Assembly (NCBI GenBank): GCA_016711215.1
Contig: JADJTL010000002.1
Coordinates: 496,001-560,000, forward strand
DNA length: 64,000 bases
Direction: 5' to 3'
Source of the DNA: Pseudomonadota bacterium
GTDB taxonomy: Bacteria > Myxococcota_A > Polyangia > GCA-2747355
A program made the translations under genes and the position numbers. The notes beneath the pieces were generated by a model that made no database searches, had not been told where the DNA came from, and saw nothing but the letters and a program-made list of their open reading frames with translations. Positions 9,157 through 16,901 of this stretch are shown here, piece by piece; position 1 is the stretch's first letter, and every line of letters begins with the position of its first letter.

Positions 9157-9185
9157 ATATTAGTGGTGATTGTGGTGATGGTCAA
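9157..9185 (-). promoter_or_regulatory. near-consensus sigma-70-type promoter of the lysine-repeat gene
   Basis: Read on the minus strand: TTGACC (9185-9180), exactly 17 bp, TAATAT (9162-9157). Transcription would begin near 9150, giving a leader of about 30 nt that contains the GGGAGGG ribosome-binding site (complement of 9129-9135). This is the strongest promoter match seen in the window and suggests high expression. Confidence 0.75.
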
Positions 9186-9345
9186 GTAAATTTTGCATAA
9201 TTGTGCATAATTTAAGCACTGTATCATGTAACTTATAACATATTGATTATGTTGCGAAACCCAGCCGTCCTTTCAAGTTCTACGATAAGTTTTATCTCAG
9301 TACGAGGGTTTACAAAGCTGGAGTGCTGGACTCGCCGCCCTACGT

Positions 9346-9374
9346 TCTCCACAGGTTTGGGGTCCCTGTGGAGA
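9346..9374. repeat. 10-bp perfect inverted repeat built from two DnaA-box-like sequences
   Basis: TCTCCACAGG (9346-9355) and CCTGTGGAGA (9365-9374) with a 9-base centre. Each arm overlaps a TTCTCCACA-like 9-mer. It may be an operator or protein-binding site; as a transcript it would form a stable hairpin, but no T tract follows. Confidence 0.55.
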
Positions 9375-9525
9375 CAGGAATGGTAAGTGGCCGCCATGAA
9401 TAGGCAAAGTCGGTTCCGCCGGCTGTGGGAAGGACTCGGCGAGGACCTGACTCGATTATCCCCGGTAGTTACGCTTTCTTGCTGGTTGGGGTTTGTGGCT
9501 AGTTTCGCTTTGTTGTGCAGGCGCT

Positions 9526-9555
9526 TTGACAAGGACTCGAACGAGCGCATAGGCT
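9526..9555 (+). promoter_or_regulatory. candidate promoter of pepA
   Basis: A perfect TTGACA (9526-9531) with a weak -10, either CATAGG at 16 bp or TAGGCT at 18 bp (9550-9555). Transcription would begin near 9560, about 26 nt before the pepA ATG. Confidence 0.45.
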
Positions 9556-9586
9556 GCTGTCGCTGGCTGGAGCCAACGAGGGTTGC

Positions 9587-11098
9587 ATGAAGTCTACATT
9601 CTACTGGGATGATTCAGACAAGCTCGAGACCGATCTCTTCGCCGTGCCGGTCTTCGAGGGTAAAGTAACAGAAGCAAAGGACTTTATAAGACTCGACCGG
9701 CGCCTCGATGGACTGCTTGGCCGAGTCCTCGAGCAGGAGGAGTTCAAGGGTAAGGCGGGTCAGACCCTCCTGCTCCATACGCACGGAAGGCTGCCCGTCG
9801 AACGCATCCTGCTCGGCGGGCTCGGTAAGCGGGAGGATTTCGACCTCGCCGAGACGCGGCGCTTCGGCGCGCTGATCATCGAGGTCGCGCGGAGCACGCA
9901 CGTCAAACGGGTCGCGAGCACCTTACCGCCCCTCGACAGCTCGGCGACCGAGCGCGTCAGTCAGTTCCTCGTCGAGGGGCTGCTGCTCGCGGCCTATCGC
10001 TACGATCGACACCTTGGCGCCGAGCGACGTCAGCCGCTGCGGCTGGAGCAGTTCCAAGTCGTGCTTGGGGCGGATTTTAGGGGCAATCCTGCGATCTTGG
10101 GGTTGTCGCGGGCGGAAGTTGTCGGCGAGGCCATATGCTTCGCGCGGGACCTCGCCAACGACCCACCGGGCGAGCTTACGCCGTCAAAACTGGCGGAGGT
10201 AGCGACCGCGCTCGCGCGCGACGAACAGCTCGAGTGCAAAGTACTTGGACCCAAGGATTGCGAGCGGCAGAAGATGCGGCTCTTCCTCGCGGTAGCGCAG
10301 GGCAGCAGCGAGGAGCCGCGCTTCATCCACCTGACCTACCATCCGCGCGGCAAGGAGAAGCCGGCGCAGCGCTTCGTCCTCGTCGGCAAGGGCGTCACCT
10401 TCGACTCTGGGGGCCTTTCGCTCAAGCCGAGCGCCAGCATGGTCGGCATGAAGGCGGATATGGCTGGGGCCGGCGCAGTCCTCGCCGTGATGCGCGCCTT
10501 GCCGAAGCTCGGGCTGCAGTCCGAGGTCCACGCGCTGGTCGCAGCGACCGAGAACATGATCTCGGGCTCCGCCTACAAGATCGGCGACATCGTGACCGGT
10601 ATGGGCGGTAAATCGGTGGAGGTGATGAACACCGACGCCGAGGGGCGGCTGACGCTGGCCGATGCGCTGAGCTACGGGGTGCGCCTCAAGCCGGATGAGA
10701 TCATCGACATCGCCACGCTGACGGGTGCCTGCGTCGTGGCCCTCGGGCCCCATATGGCGGGCGTAATGGGCAATGACGTTTCGGTCGTGGAGCGCTTCCT
10801 CGCCGCCGCCCGGCGCGCGGGGGAGGAGGCCTGGCCGCTTCCGCTGCCGCGACGCCTACGGGACCAGATCGAGTCGCCTGTGGCCGACCTGAAGAATGCG
10901 GGCGAACGCTGGGGCGGCGCCTCGACGGCCGGACTCTTTCTCAAGGCCTTCGTGGAGGACGTGCCGTGGATTCACTTCGATATCGCCGGCCCGGCCTTCG
11001 CCGAGAAGGATTGGAGCCATATCCCACAGGGCGGCACCGGCTTCGGCGTGGCGACCCTGGTCGAGTATCTCGTCAGCCGCGACGCCGCTCGCTCCTGA
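9587..11098 (+). CDS. pepA: leucyl aminopeptidase, M17 family
   Basis: 503 residues, the usual length. This is a two-zinc cytosolic aminopeptidase that releases N-terminal Leu and other residues; in some bacteria the hexamer also binds DNA in recombination and regulation. The N-terminal ~170 residues form the variable domain. The catalytic domain shows VGKGVTFDSGGLSLKP with the metal ligands Lys268 and Asp273, GADMAGA-type KADMAGAGAVLAVM, and the family signature NTDAEGRL at 348-355, followed by DIATLTGACVVALG. The ATG is preceded by GAGGG. It is transcribed away from the A+T-rich island and converges on gyrB across a tandem-repeat tract. Confidence 0.96.
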   Translation: MKSTFYWDDSDKLETDLFAVPVFEGKVTEAKDFIRLDRRLDGLLGRVLEQEEFKGKAGQTLLLHTHGRLPVERILLGGLGKREDFDLAETRRFGALIIEVARSTHVKRVASTLPPLDSSATERVSQFLVEGLLLAAYRYDRHLGAERRQPLRLEQFQVVLGADFRGNPAILGLSRAEVVGEAICFARDLANDPPGELTPSKLAEVATALARDEQLECKVLGPKDCERQKMRLFLAVAQGSSEEPRFIHLTYHPRGKEKPAQRFVLVGKGVTFDSGGLSLKPSASMVGMKADMAGAGAVLAVMRALPKLGLQSEVHALVAATENMISGSAYKIGDIVTGMGGKSVEVMNTDAEGRLTLADALSYGVRLKPDEIIDIATLTGACVVALGPHMAGVMGNDVSVVERFLAAARRAGEEAWPLPLPRRLRDQIESPVADLKNAGERWGGASTAGLFLKAFVEDVPWIHFDIAGPAFAEKDWSHIPQGGTGFGVATLVEYLVSRDAARS

Positions 11099-11100
11099 GG

Positions 11101-11170
11101 GCGAGGGCCTGAGGGCGAGGGCCTGAGGGCGAGGGCCTGAGGGCGAGGGCCTGAGGGCGAGGGCCTGAGG
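11101..11170. repeat. 14-bp tandem repeat, five perfect copies
   Basis: Unit gcgagggcctgagg, five exact copies (11101-11114, 11115-11128, 11129-11142, 11143-11156, 11157-11170), with a partial copy before (overlapping the pepA stop) and a degenerate one after. It fills the convergent pepA-gyrB gap. Fourteen is not a multiple of three, so it is not a coding repeat. Confidence 0.9.
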
Positions 11171-11257
11171 GCGGGGGCCACGAGCTGGCCTCTTGGCCCG
11201 ACGCCTCCGCCGCGCTCCGCCAGCGCTCCGCGCGCGATGCGCGAACCAGCGCCGCGC

Positions 11258-13780
11258 TCAGACGTCGAGGTGCTTGGCGTTGAGCGCGTTGGTCGCGATG
11301 AACTCCCGGCGCGGCTCGACCTGGTCGCCCATCAGCACCGTGAAGATGCCGTCGGCGTCGACCGTGTCGTCGATCCGGACCCGCAGGAGCGTTCGGGTCT
11401 CGGGGTTCATCGTCGTCTCCCAGAGCTGCTCCGGGTTCATCTCGCCCAAGCCCTTGTAGCGCTGGATCTGCAGGCCCTTGCGCCCCTGCTCCTCGATCGC
11501 CTCGGCGAGCTGCCGAAGACCACCGAGGGGCGGACCGACCGGTGCTCCATCGACGGTGCAGAGCGTGAAGGGAGGCCGCCCGGCGATGTCCAACTCACGG
11601 CGCAGCATTCTCAGCTCGACGAAGTCGGCCGAGCGCAGCAAGGCCAGCGGCAAGCGCGTCCGCTGCCGGACGCCTGCATGTTCAATATCGAGGATCAGCA
11701 GACGGCCGCCCTCGGCGATCGTCAGCGCCGTGAGCGGTCCAGCGTCCGGATGATGCCGCTGCAGGTGCGCCTCTGCGGCCGTGCGCAGGGCCTGCCCCTG
11801 CTCCGCCGTCAATCCCGTCTCCTCACCGGCCAGCGCGCCGCCAGCGACCGCGGCGATCACCGCTTCGATCACCCGCAGGTCGCCGTGGTTCTTCAGCCGG
11901 GCCAGCAGCTTCTGGTAGCGCAGCGCGCGCGCCGCCAAGGCCACCAGCGTCGGGCCCTCGAGCACCGCGCCAGCGGCGTCGACCAGGCGATGTCCTGAGG
12001 AGCCGCTGCGGACGACGTAGTCGTCGAGGTCGGCTTCGTTCTTCAGGTAGAGCTCGGTCTTGCCGCGGCGCACCTTGAAGAGCGGCGGCTGCGCGATGTA
12101 GAGGAAGCCGCTCTCCACGATCTTGGGCATCTGCCGATAGAAGAGCGTGAGCAGCAGCGTCCTGATGTGCGAGCCGTCGACATCGGCGTCGGTCATCACG
12201 ACGACCCGCTGATAGCGCAGCTTGTCGATCGCGAAGTGGTCCTCGCCGACGCCGCAGCCGAGCGCCGTGATCAGCGTCGCGATCTCCTGCGAGGAGATCA
12301 CCTTATCGAAGCGAGCCTTCTCGACGTTGAGGATCTTCCCACGCAGCGGCAGCACCGCCTGGAAGCGCCGGTTGCGCCCCTGCTTGGCCGAGCCTCCCGC
12401 CGAATCACCCTCGACGATGAAGATCTCCGCCTGCGCCGGGTCGCGCTCCTGGCAGTCCGCGAGCTTCCCAGGCAGCGAGCTGATGTCCAAGGCACCCTTG
12501 CGCTGCACCAGCTCGCGGGCCCGCCGCGCCGCCTCACGCGCTCGCGAGGCGAGCAATGCCCGCTCGACGACCATCCGCGCGCTCTTCGGATTCTCCTCGA
12601 GGAAGCGCGCCAGCTTCTCGTTGACGATGCTCTCGACGGCGCCTTTGACCTCGCTCGAGACCAGCTTCTCTTTGACCTGGCTGTTGAACTTCGGGTCCGG
12701 ATGCTTGACCGAGACCACCGCGGTCAGCCCTTCGCGCAGGTCATCCCCGGTCAGGCTGTTCTTGTAGTCCTTGAACTTCCCGGCGGCGGCGTAAGCGTTG
12801 ATGGTGCGCGTCAACGCGGCCTTGAAGCCCGTCAGGTGCGTCCCGCCATCGCGATTGCGGATGTTGTTGGTGAAGCAGGCGACCAGCTCCTGGAAGGAGT
12901 CGTTCCACTGCAGCGCGAGCTCGACGATCGTGTCGTCCTTGGCGCCGCTGATGTGGATGACCTCGGGGTGAATGATCGTCTTGTTGCGGTTGAGGTACTC
13001 GACGAAGGAGGCCACCCCACCGCTCGAGCGGAAGTCGAAGCGTTTGTCGGTGCGCTCATCGATCAGCAGGATGGCGAGGCCGGCGTTGAGAAAGGAGAGG
13101 TCGCGAAGACGATGCGCCAGCACCTCCGTGGAGAACTCGGTCGTCGTGAAGACGCGATGGTCGGGCTTGAAGCGCACCGAGGTGCCCGTACGCGCCGTCG
13201 TGCCGACCACCCGCAGATCTGCGCGCGGCTTGCCCTGATCGTACTCTTGGAGGTGGCACTGCCCGTCGCGGTGGATCTCGACCGAGAGCCACTCGGAGAG
13301 CGCATTTACCACGGAGACCCCGACGCCGTGCAGACCGCCCGAGACCTTGTACTGCTTGCTGTCGAACTTCCCGCCCGAGTGCAACGTGGTCATGATGACC
13401 TCGGCGGCGGACTTTCCCTCCTCGGGATGAATGCCGACGGGAATGCCGCGGCCGTTGTCGTCGACGGTCGCCGAACCATCCACGTGCAGCGTGACGACGA
13501 CGCGGTCGCAGTAGCCCGCGAGCGACTCATCGACGGCGTTGTCGACGACCTCGAAGACCATCTGGTGCAGGCCGGTGCCATCGTCGGTGTCGCCGATGTA
13601 CATCCCCGGCCGCTTGCGTACGGCGTCGAGGCCGCGGAGCACCTGGATCGAGGTGGCGTCGTAGTCGCTGACCGGCGCGAGGGTGACGGGCGTAGCCCCA
13701 GGGTCGCTCGCGACGGCGGTGGCGTCGGCCGGGTTGCTCTCCGTCGCGGAGGGCTCGAGGTGGTTGGTTTCAGTCTTCAT
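11258..13780 (-). CDS. gyrB: DNA gyrase subunit B
   Basis: 840 residues. GyrB is the ATPase and Toprim subunit of the type II topoisomerase that introduces negative supercoils. The first ~35 residues are a non-conserved Thr/Asp/Ala-rich extension before SDYDATSIQVLRGLDAVRKRPGMYIG. The GHKL ATPase site shows VVDNAVDES, DDNGRGIP and GGLHGVGVSVVNALS. The Toprim domain shows EGDSAGGSAKQ and the acidic DADVDGSHIRTLLLT. A family-typical insert region (about 560-740) precedes the C-terminal QRYKGLGEMN motif and the end at KHLDV. The ATG at 13780 is directly followed by the conserved layout. It lies last in the dnaA-dnaN-recF-gyrB series, the common order next to oriC. Its leader holds a 15-bp tandem repeat. 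Confidence 0.97.
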   Translation of the reverse strand: MKTETNHLEPSATESNPADATAVASDPGATPVTLAPVSDYDATSIQVLRGLDAVRKRPGMYIGDTDDGTGLHQMVFEVVDNAVDESLAGYCDRVVVTLHVDGSATVDDNGRGIPVGIHPEEGKSAAEVIMTTLHSGGKFDSKQYKVSGGLHGVGVSVVNALSEWLSVEIHRDGQCHLQEYDQGKPRADLRVVGTTARTGTSVRFKPDHRVFTTTEFSTEVLAHRLRDLSFLNAGLAILLIDERTDKRFDFRSSGGVASFVEYLNRNKTIIHPEVIHISGAKDDTIVELALQWNDSFQELVACFTNNIRNRDGGTHLTGFKAALTRTINAYAAAGKFKDYKNSLTGDDLREGLTAVVSVKHPDPKFNSQVKEKLVSSEVKGAVESIVNEKLARFLEENPKSARMVVERALLASRAREAARRARELVQRKGALDISSLPGKLADCQERDPAQAEIFIVEGDSAGGSAKQGRNRRFQAVLPLRGKILNVEKARFDKVISSQEIATLITALGCGVGEDHFAIDKLRYQRVVVMTDADVDGSHIRTLLLTLFYRQMPKIVESGFLYIAQPPLFKVRRGKTELYLKNEADLDDYVVRSGSSGHRLVDAAGAVLEGPTLVALAARALRYQKLLARLKNHGDLRVIEAVIAAVAGGALAGEETGLTAEQGQALRTAAEAHLQRHHPDAGPLTALTIAEGGRLLILDIEHAGVRQRTRLPLALLRSADFVELRMLRRELDIAGRPPFTLCTVDGAPVGPPLGGLRQLAEAIEEQGRKGLQIQRYKGLGEMNPEQLWETTMNPETRTLLRVRIDDTVDADGIFTVLMGDQVEPRREFIATNALNAKHLDV

Positions 13781-13791
13781 GTTTCAGCAGT

Positions 13792-13821
13792 GATAGGGGA
13801 CCGAAAGATAGGGTACCGAAA
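13792..13821. repeat. two tandem 15-bp repeats in the gyrB leader
   Basis: gataggggaccgaaa (13792-13806) is followed immediately by gatagggtaccgaaa (13807-13821), differing at one base. They lie 12-41 bp upstream of the gyrB ATG, where the promoter is expected. This is a possible repressor or supercoiling-responsive site. Confidence 0.6.
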
Positions 13822-13928
13822 TACCTTACTTTTAGGCGGGCGGAGCGTACCATATGCGTCCCTGCGGGTAAAGCGCCAAGCGTGCTCCGGCGAAGGGTTG
13901 GGCGCGCATTCCTGAGGCCAGCCGAGGC

Positions 13929-13962
13929 GGCCGTCCAAGCCCCCCTGGAGCCGGGGACGGCC
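13929..13962 (-). terminator. stem-loop between recF and gyrB
   Basis: GGCCGTCC (13929-13936) and GGACGGCC (13955-13962) can pair into an 8-bp stem about 60 nt beyond the recF stop. On the transcribed (minus) strand no T run follows; on the plus strand it is followed by a T-rich stretch. This is weak evidence for a terminator or processing site. Confidence 0.35.
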
Positions 13963-14023
13963 CGGCGCTAATAATTGTTTTCTTCTATTCGGTCCCTGGC
14001 TCGCAGTCCCTGGCTCACGTCGC

Positions 14024-15244
14024 TCACGTCGCTCTGTCGCTCACGTCGCTCACGTCGCTCGCGTCGCTCGGGTTGCCCGCGCCGCCCGCGTCGCCCGGAA
14101 GGGCCACCCGGGCGACGGCGCCGCCAACGACCGCGAAGCGGGCCGCAGATCCATACCACGGGACGAGCTCGGGGCGCGCGGTGGTCAAGAACAACTGACA
14201 GCGGACCTCGGCCAGAAAATCGTGGAGGAAGCGGTTGCGCTGCGCGTCGAGCTCGCTCGAGACGTCATCGAGCAGGAGCGCCGGGTACTCGCCTGAGCGG
14301 CCGTGAAGGTCGAGGATTTGGGCGACCTTGAACGCCAAGACGAGCGCGCGTAGCTGACCCTGCGAGGCATGCTGGCGCACGGGGCGCCCCTCCAGGCGGA
14401 ACTCGAGGTCGTCGGCATGCGGCCCGCTGGAGGTCAGGCCACGAGTGAGGTCGCGAGCCCGCTCTCGTCGCCAGCCTTCAGCCAGACGCGCGGCGAGGTC
14501 CGCCGGCTCGGCCGGCTCGCGCGTGACGTCGGCAGCGGCGTCGCTCAGCGGCGCATCGAGGGCGCTGCCGAGATAGCGCAGCTCCAGGTCATGCTCCTGC
14601 GCCGAGCCGAGGATGCGGGCGAAGGCCGCGCGCACGCGCGGCAGCAGCTGGACGAGCAGCCGCTGCCGCGCCACGACGATCTTGGCGCCGAGCGTCGCCA
14701 GCGGTGGCTCGTGGGCCTCGAGCAGCGCGTCGACGCCGCTCGGCCTTTCGCGCAGCAGTCGGTTGCGCGCGCGCAGCGCCCGCGTGTAGCGGCGCAGCAA
14801 CTCGGCGTAGGCGCCCCATACCGCCGCCACGGCCTGGTCGAGCAAGCGACGGCGGTCACTCGGGCTGCCGCGCGGGGCCAGCAGGTCGTCGGTCGTAAAG
14901 AGCACGGCGGCGATCCCGCTCGGCCAGTGCGTTAGCGAGCGCGTCGCCTTGCCGTCGAGCTCGGTGCGGCGCCCGCGCGCATCGAGCTCGACCTGCAGGG
15001 TGTGGTCGACACCTGCGCTGCTCAGCTCACCGCGGACGATGGCGCGCTGACTGCCGAAGCGCAGCAGCTCGGCGAGGCGTGCGGCGCGAAAGGACCGCTG
15101 GCAGACCAGCAGGTAGGCAGCCTCGAGCAGGTTGGTCTTGCCCTGGCCATTCTCACCGTGAATCAGGTTGAAGGCAGGGTCGAAGGCCAGCCGGGTCGGC
15201 TGCAGATTGCGGAAGTCTAGCCACTCGAGGCTGTGCAGAATCAC
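14024..15244 (-). CDS. recF: DNA replication and repair protein RecF
   Basis: 406 residues, somewhat longer than the usual ~360-370. RecF is an SMC-like ABC ATPase that works with RecO and RecR to load RecA at gapped DNA. Seen are the conserved N-terminus HSLEWLDFRNL, Walker A GENGQGKTN (30-38), CQRSFR, the signature region SSGPHADDLEF and Walker B ALLLDDVSSELD. The last ~15 residues (PSDASDVSDVSDRAT) come from 9-bp repeats at about 14025-14068 and look like a recent repeat-driven extension. It lies between dnaN and gyrB, all on the minus strand; a GTG or other start is not needed because the ATG fits the family start exactly. Confidence 0.95.
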   Translation of the reverse strand: MILHSLEWLDFRNLQPTRLAFDPAFNLIHGENGQGKTNLLEAAYLLVCQRSFRAARLAELLRFGSQRAIVRGELSSAGVDHTLQVELDARGRRTELDGKATRSLTHWPSGIAAVLFTTDDLLAPRGSPSDRRRLLDQAVAAVWGAYAELLRRYTRALRARNRLLRERPSGVDALLEAHEPPLATLGAKIVVARQRLLVQLLPRVRAAFARILGSAQEHDLELRYLGSALDAPLSDAAADVTREPAEPADLAARLAEGWRRERARDLTRGLTSSGPHADDLEFRLEGRPVRQHASQGQLRALVLAFKVAQILDLHGRSGEYPALLLDDVSSELDAQRNRFLHDFLAEVRCQLFLTTARPELVPWYGSAARFAVVGGAVARVALPGDAGGAGNPSDASDVSDVSDRAT

Positions 15245-15297
15245 AGGCTACACCCTAGCGCGCTTGCCAGGCGGGGCGCCGTGCGTGGGCTCTGCGC

Positions 15298-16401
15298 TCA
15301 GATGCGCATCGGCATGATCACGCCGAGGTAGTCGTGGTTGTCATGGGGGCGTACGAGCCCGGGGTCGAGCTCTCCGCTCAGCTCGAGGCAGACCTGTTCG
15401 TCGCGCATCTCGTTCAGCACGTCGATGAAGTAGCGCGCGTTGAAGCCGATCGTCAGCTTCGGTCCGCTGTAGTCGACCTCGAGCTCCTCGCGGGCCTCGC
15501 CGAGATCGGGGTTTTCGCTGGTGATGCGCAGCACATTGGCCTCGAGCTCCATGCGAATGCCCCAGGAGCGCTCGGAGGACATGATCGACGCGCGCTTGAG
15601 GGCCTCGAGGAAGCTCGCGCGATCGAGCATCAAGCGCTTGTCGTTATCATGGGGAACGACGCGATCGTAGGGCGGGAACTGCGCCTCGACCAAGGCCACG
15701 CTGACCACCACATCGCCGACGCGAACGAAGACACAGCCCCGACCGAAGGCGATATCGCAGTTGCCCTCGACGCCCTCGACCAGGCGCCGCAGCTCGAGCA
15801 GTCCCTTGCGCGGGATGACCACCCCTGAGCGCAAGACCGGTCCGTTGCTCCACTCGCGCTGCACGAGGGTCAGGCGATGTCCATCGGTCGAGATGGCCTT
15901 GGCCACCTCGCCATTGGACTCGAACAAGATGCCCGCGAGGTGGGGTCGCGTGTCATCGCTCGAGACCGAGAAGATCGTCTTGCTGATCAGGTCGCCGAGC
16001 GTGGCCGCAGGGACCTCGCTGAACTCCAGCTCCTGATGGTCGGGGATCTGCGGGAACTCGCGATCGGCGAGCCCGACCAGCCGATAGCGCGCCTTCGCCG
16101 CCGAGACCTCGACCCAGTTGTTCTCGGAGCGCGTGAGCGTCAGCTCCGTGTCGGAGAGGCTACGGACGATCTCGTAGAGGTGTTTGGCACCGACGCTGAC
16201 ACCACCTTCGCGGCGGACCTCGGCGCGTATCTCCGCGACCATCCCGATGCGCAGATCGGTTGCGGCGCAGATGATCGTGTCTTGGCCATGACTACGCAGC
16301 AGGACGTTGGCGACGGCGGGGGTCGCGCTGCGCCGGTCGGCAATGCTCTGCGCGAAGTACAACCCCTTGAGTAAGGCGGTGCGATTGATGCGCAGTTCCA
16401 T
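15298..16401 (-). CDS. dnaN: DNA polymerase III sliding clamp (beta subunit)
   Basis: 367 residues, the normal length. It forms the ring-shaped dimer that tethers DNA polymerase III and other polymerases to DNA. The sequence follows the family throughout: MELRINRTALLKGL at the start, LPATDLRI-like ICAATDLRIGM, VSVGAKHLYEIVRSL, the domain-2 DDTRPHLAGILFE and AKAISTDGHRL, and the C-terminal HDNHDYLGVIMPMRI that matches the clamp end MPMR(L/I). A GAGGGAGC ribosome-binding site lies 8 nt before the ATG. It is followed by recF after a 53-bp gap and preceded by a 500-bp gap from dnaA. Confidence 0.97.
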   Translation of the reverse strand: MELRINRTALLKGLYFAQSIADRRSATPAVANVLLRSHGQDTIICAATDLRIGMVAEIRAEVRREGGVSVGAKHLYEIVRSLSDTELTLTRSENNWVEVSAAKARYRLVGLADREFPQIPDHQELEFSEVPAATLGDLISKTIFSVSSDDTRPHLAGILFESNGEVAKAISTDGHRLTLVQREWSNGPVLRSGVVIPRKGLLELRRLVEGVEGNCDIAFGRGCVFVRVGDVVVSVALVEAQFPPYDRVVPHDNDKRLMLDRASFLEALKRASIMSSERSWGIRMELEANVLRITSENPDLGEAREELEVDYSGPKLTIGFNARYFIDVLNEMRDEQVCLELSGELDPGLVRPHDNHDYLGVIMPMRI

Positions 16402-16901
16402 CGGCTCTAGCTCCCTCTGGCGGTGCAGTGCAGTGCTTCAGTCAGCGTTCGGTTCTTTAATTAAAGAAAGATCTTTTAGATCGTGATCGTCATAGGGCCT
16501 GTGGAGAACGTGCATAAGATCTTAACTTCCCGGAACTAATCGAAGAATTGCCTCTGGACGCTGTGTGGGCTGGTGGGGACGGAGGGCACTCCGCCCACAG
16601 GCTGGCGCGGTGCAGGTGATTCGGGCCGAGATCCCCACAATCTGCGCCCAGCGCTGCACACAGGTAACGCACAGCCCCTGCCGAGCAGAGCGCCAGCCTC
16701 GGCGCAGCCTGCGGCTTGAGCGCGGCGGCATCGGGCGGGTCGTTGGCGGGTCGCGATGGGCCCGGCGTTGCCCCGTTCCTGGACCCGGGTGATGAAGAAA
16801 AATGCATTATTGCTCACCGACTTAGCACGGTGCCGAGGCGCTTGGCAATACGTTGAATGCGGCCTGATGGGCTGCGGTGCGGGCGCCTCGAGGCGACGCT
16901 A
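16402..16901. other. dnaA-dnaN intergenic region, candidate oriC
   Basis: 500 bases without a gene. Next to dnaN is an A+T-rich block with a 16-bp perfect palindrome TTCTTTAATTAAAGAA (16453-16468) and several GATC and AGATCT motifs, a plausible unwinding element. Beside it are two adjoining DnaA-box-like 9-mers, TGTGGAGAA (16500-16508) and CGTGCATAA (16509-16517), each one mismatch from TGTGNATAA. Weaker matches occur further on (ATCCCCACA, 16631-16639). A second A+T patch lies at about 16791-16830, and a 12-bp palindrome CGCCTCGAGGCG lies close to the dnaA stop. This is one of two adjacent gaps that could be the origin. Confidence 0.5.

Larger units (their letters stand above)
9186..9586. 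other. A+T-rich intergenic island with DnaA-box-like 9-mers
   Basis: The 400-base gap between the divergent lysine-repeat gene and pepA. In 9181-9300 only 39 of 120 bases are G or C by hand count, in sharp contrast to the surrounding DNA. DnaA-box-like sites are TTTGCATAA (9192-9200), TGTGCATAA (9202-9210, a full match to the complement of TTATNCACA), TTCTCCACA (9345-9353, one mismatch to TTATCCACA) and TGTGGAGAC (9367-9375). The first pair is in tandem at 10-bp spacing, one helical turn. No convincing gene is seen. It could be a binding region for nucleoid proteins, part of an origin, or a displaced DnaA-titration site. Confidence 0.5.

Noticed and set aside
9387..9590. A 67-codon plus-strand frame in the A+T-rich island before pepA
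   Set aside because: No ribosome-binding site, and the TTGACA of the pepA promoter lies inside it; may be chance.
12167..13915. Long plus-strand frame antisense to gyrB
   Set aside because: It exists because high-G+C coding DNA leaves the opposite frame open; gyrB is unambiguous on the minus strand.
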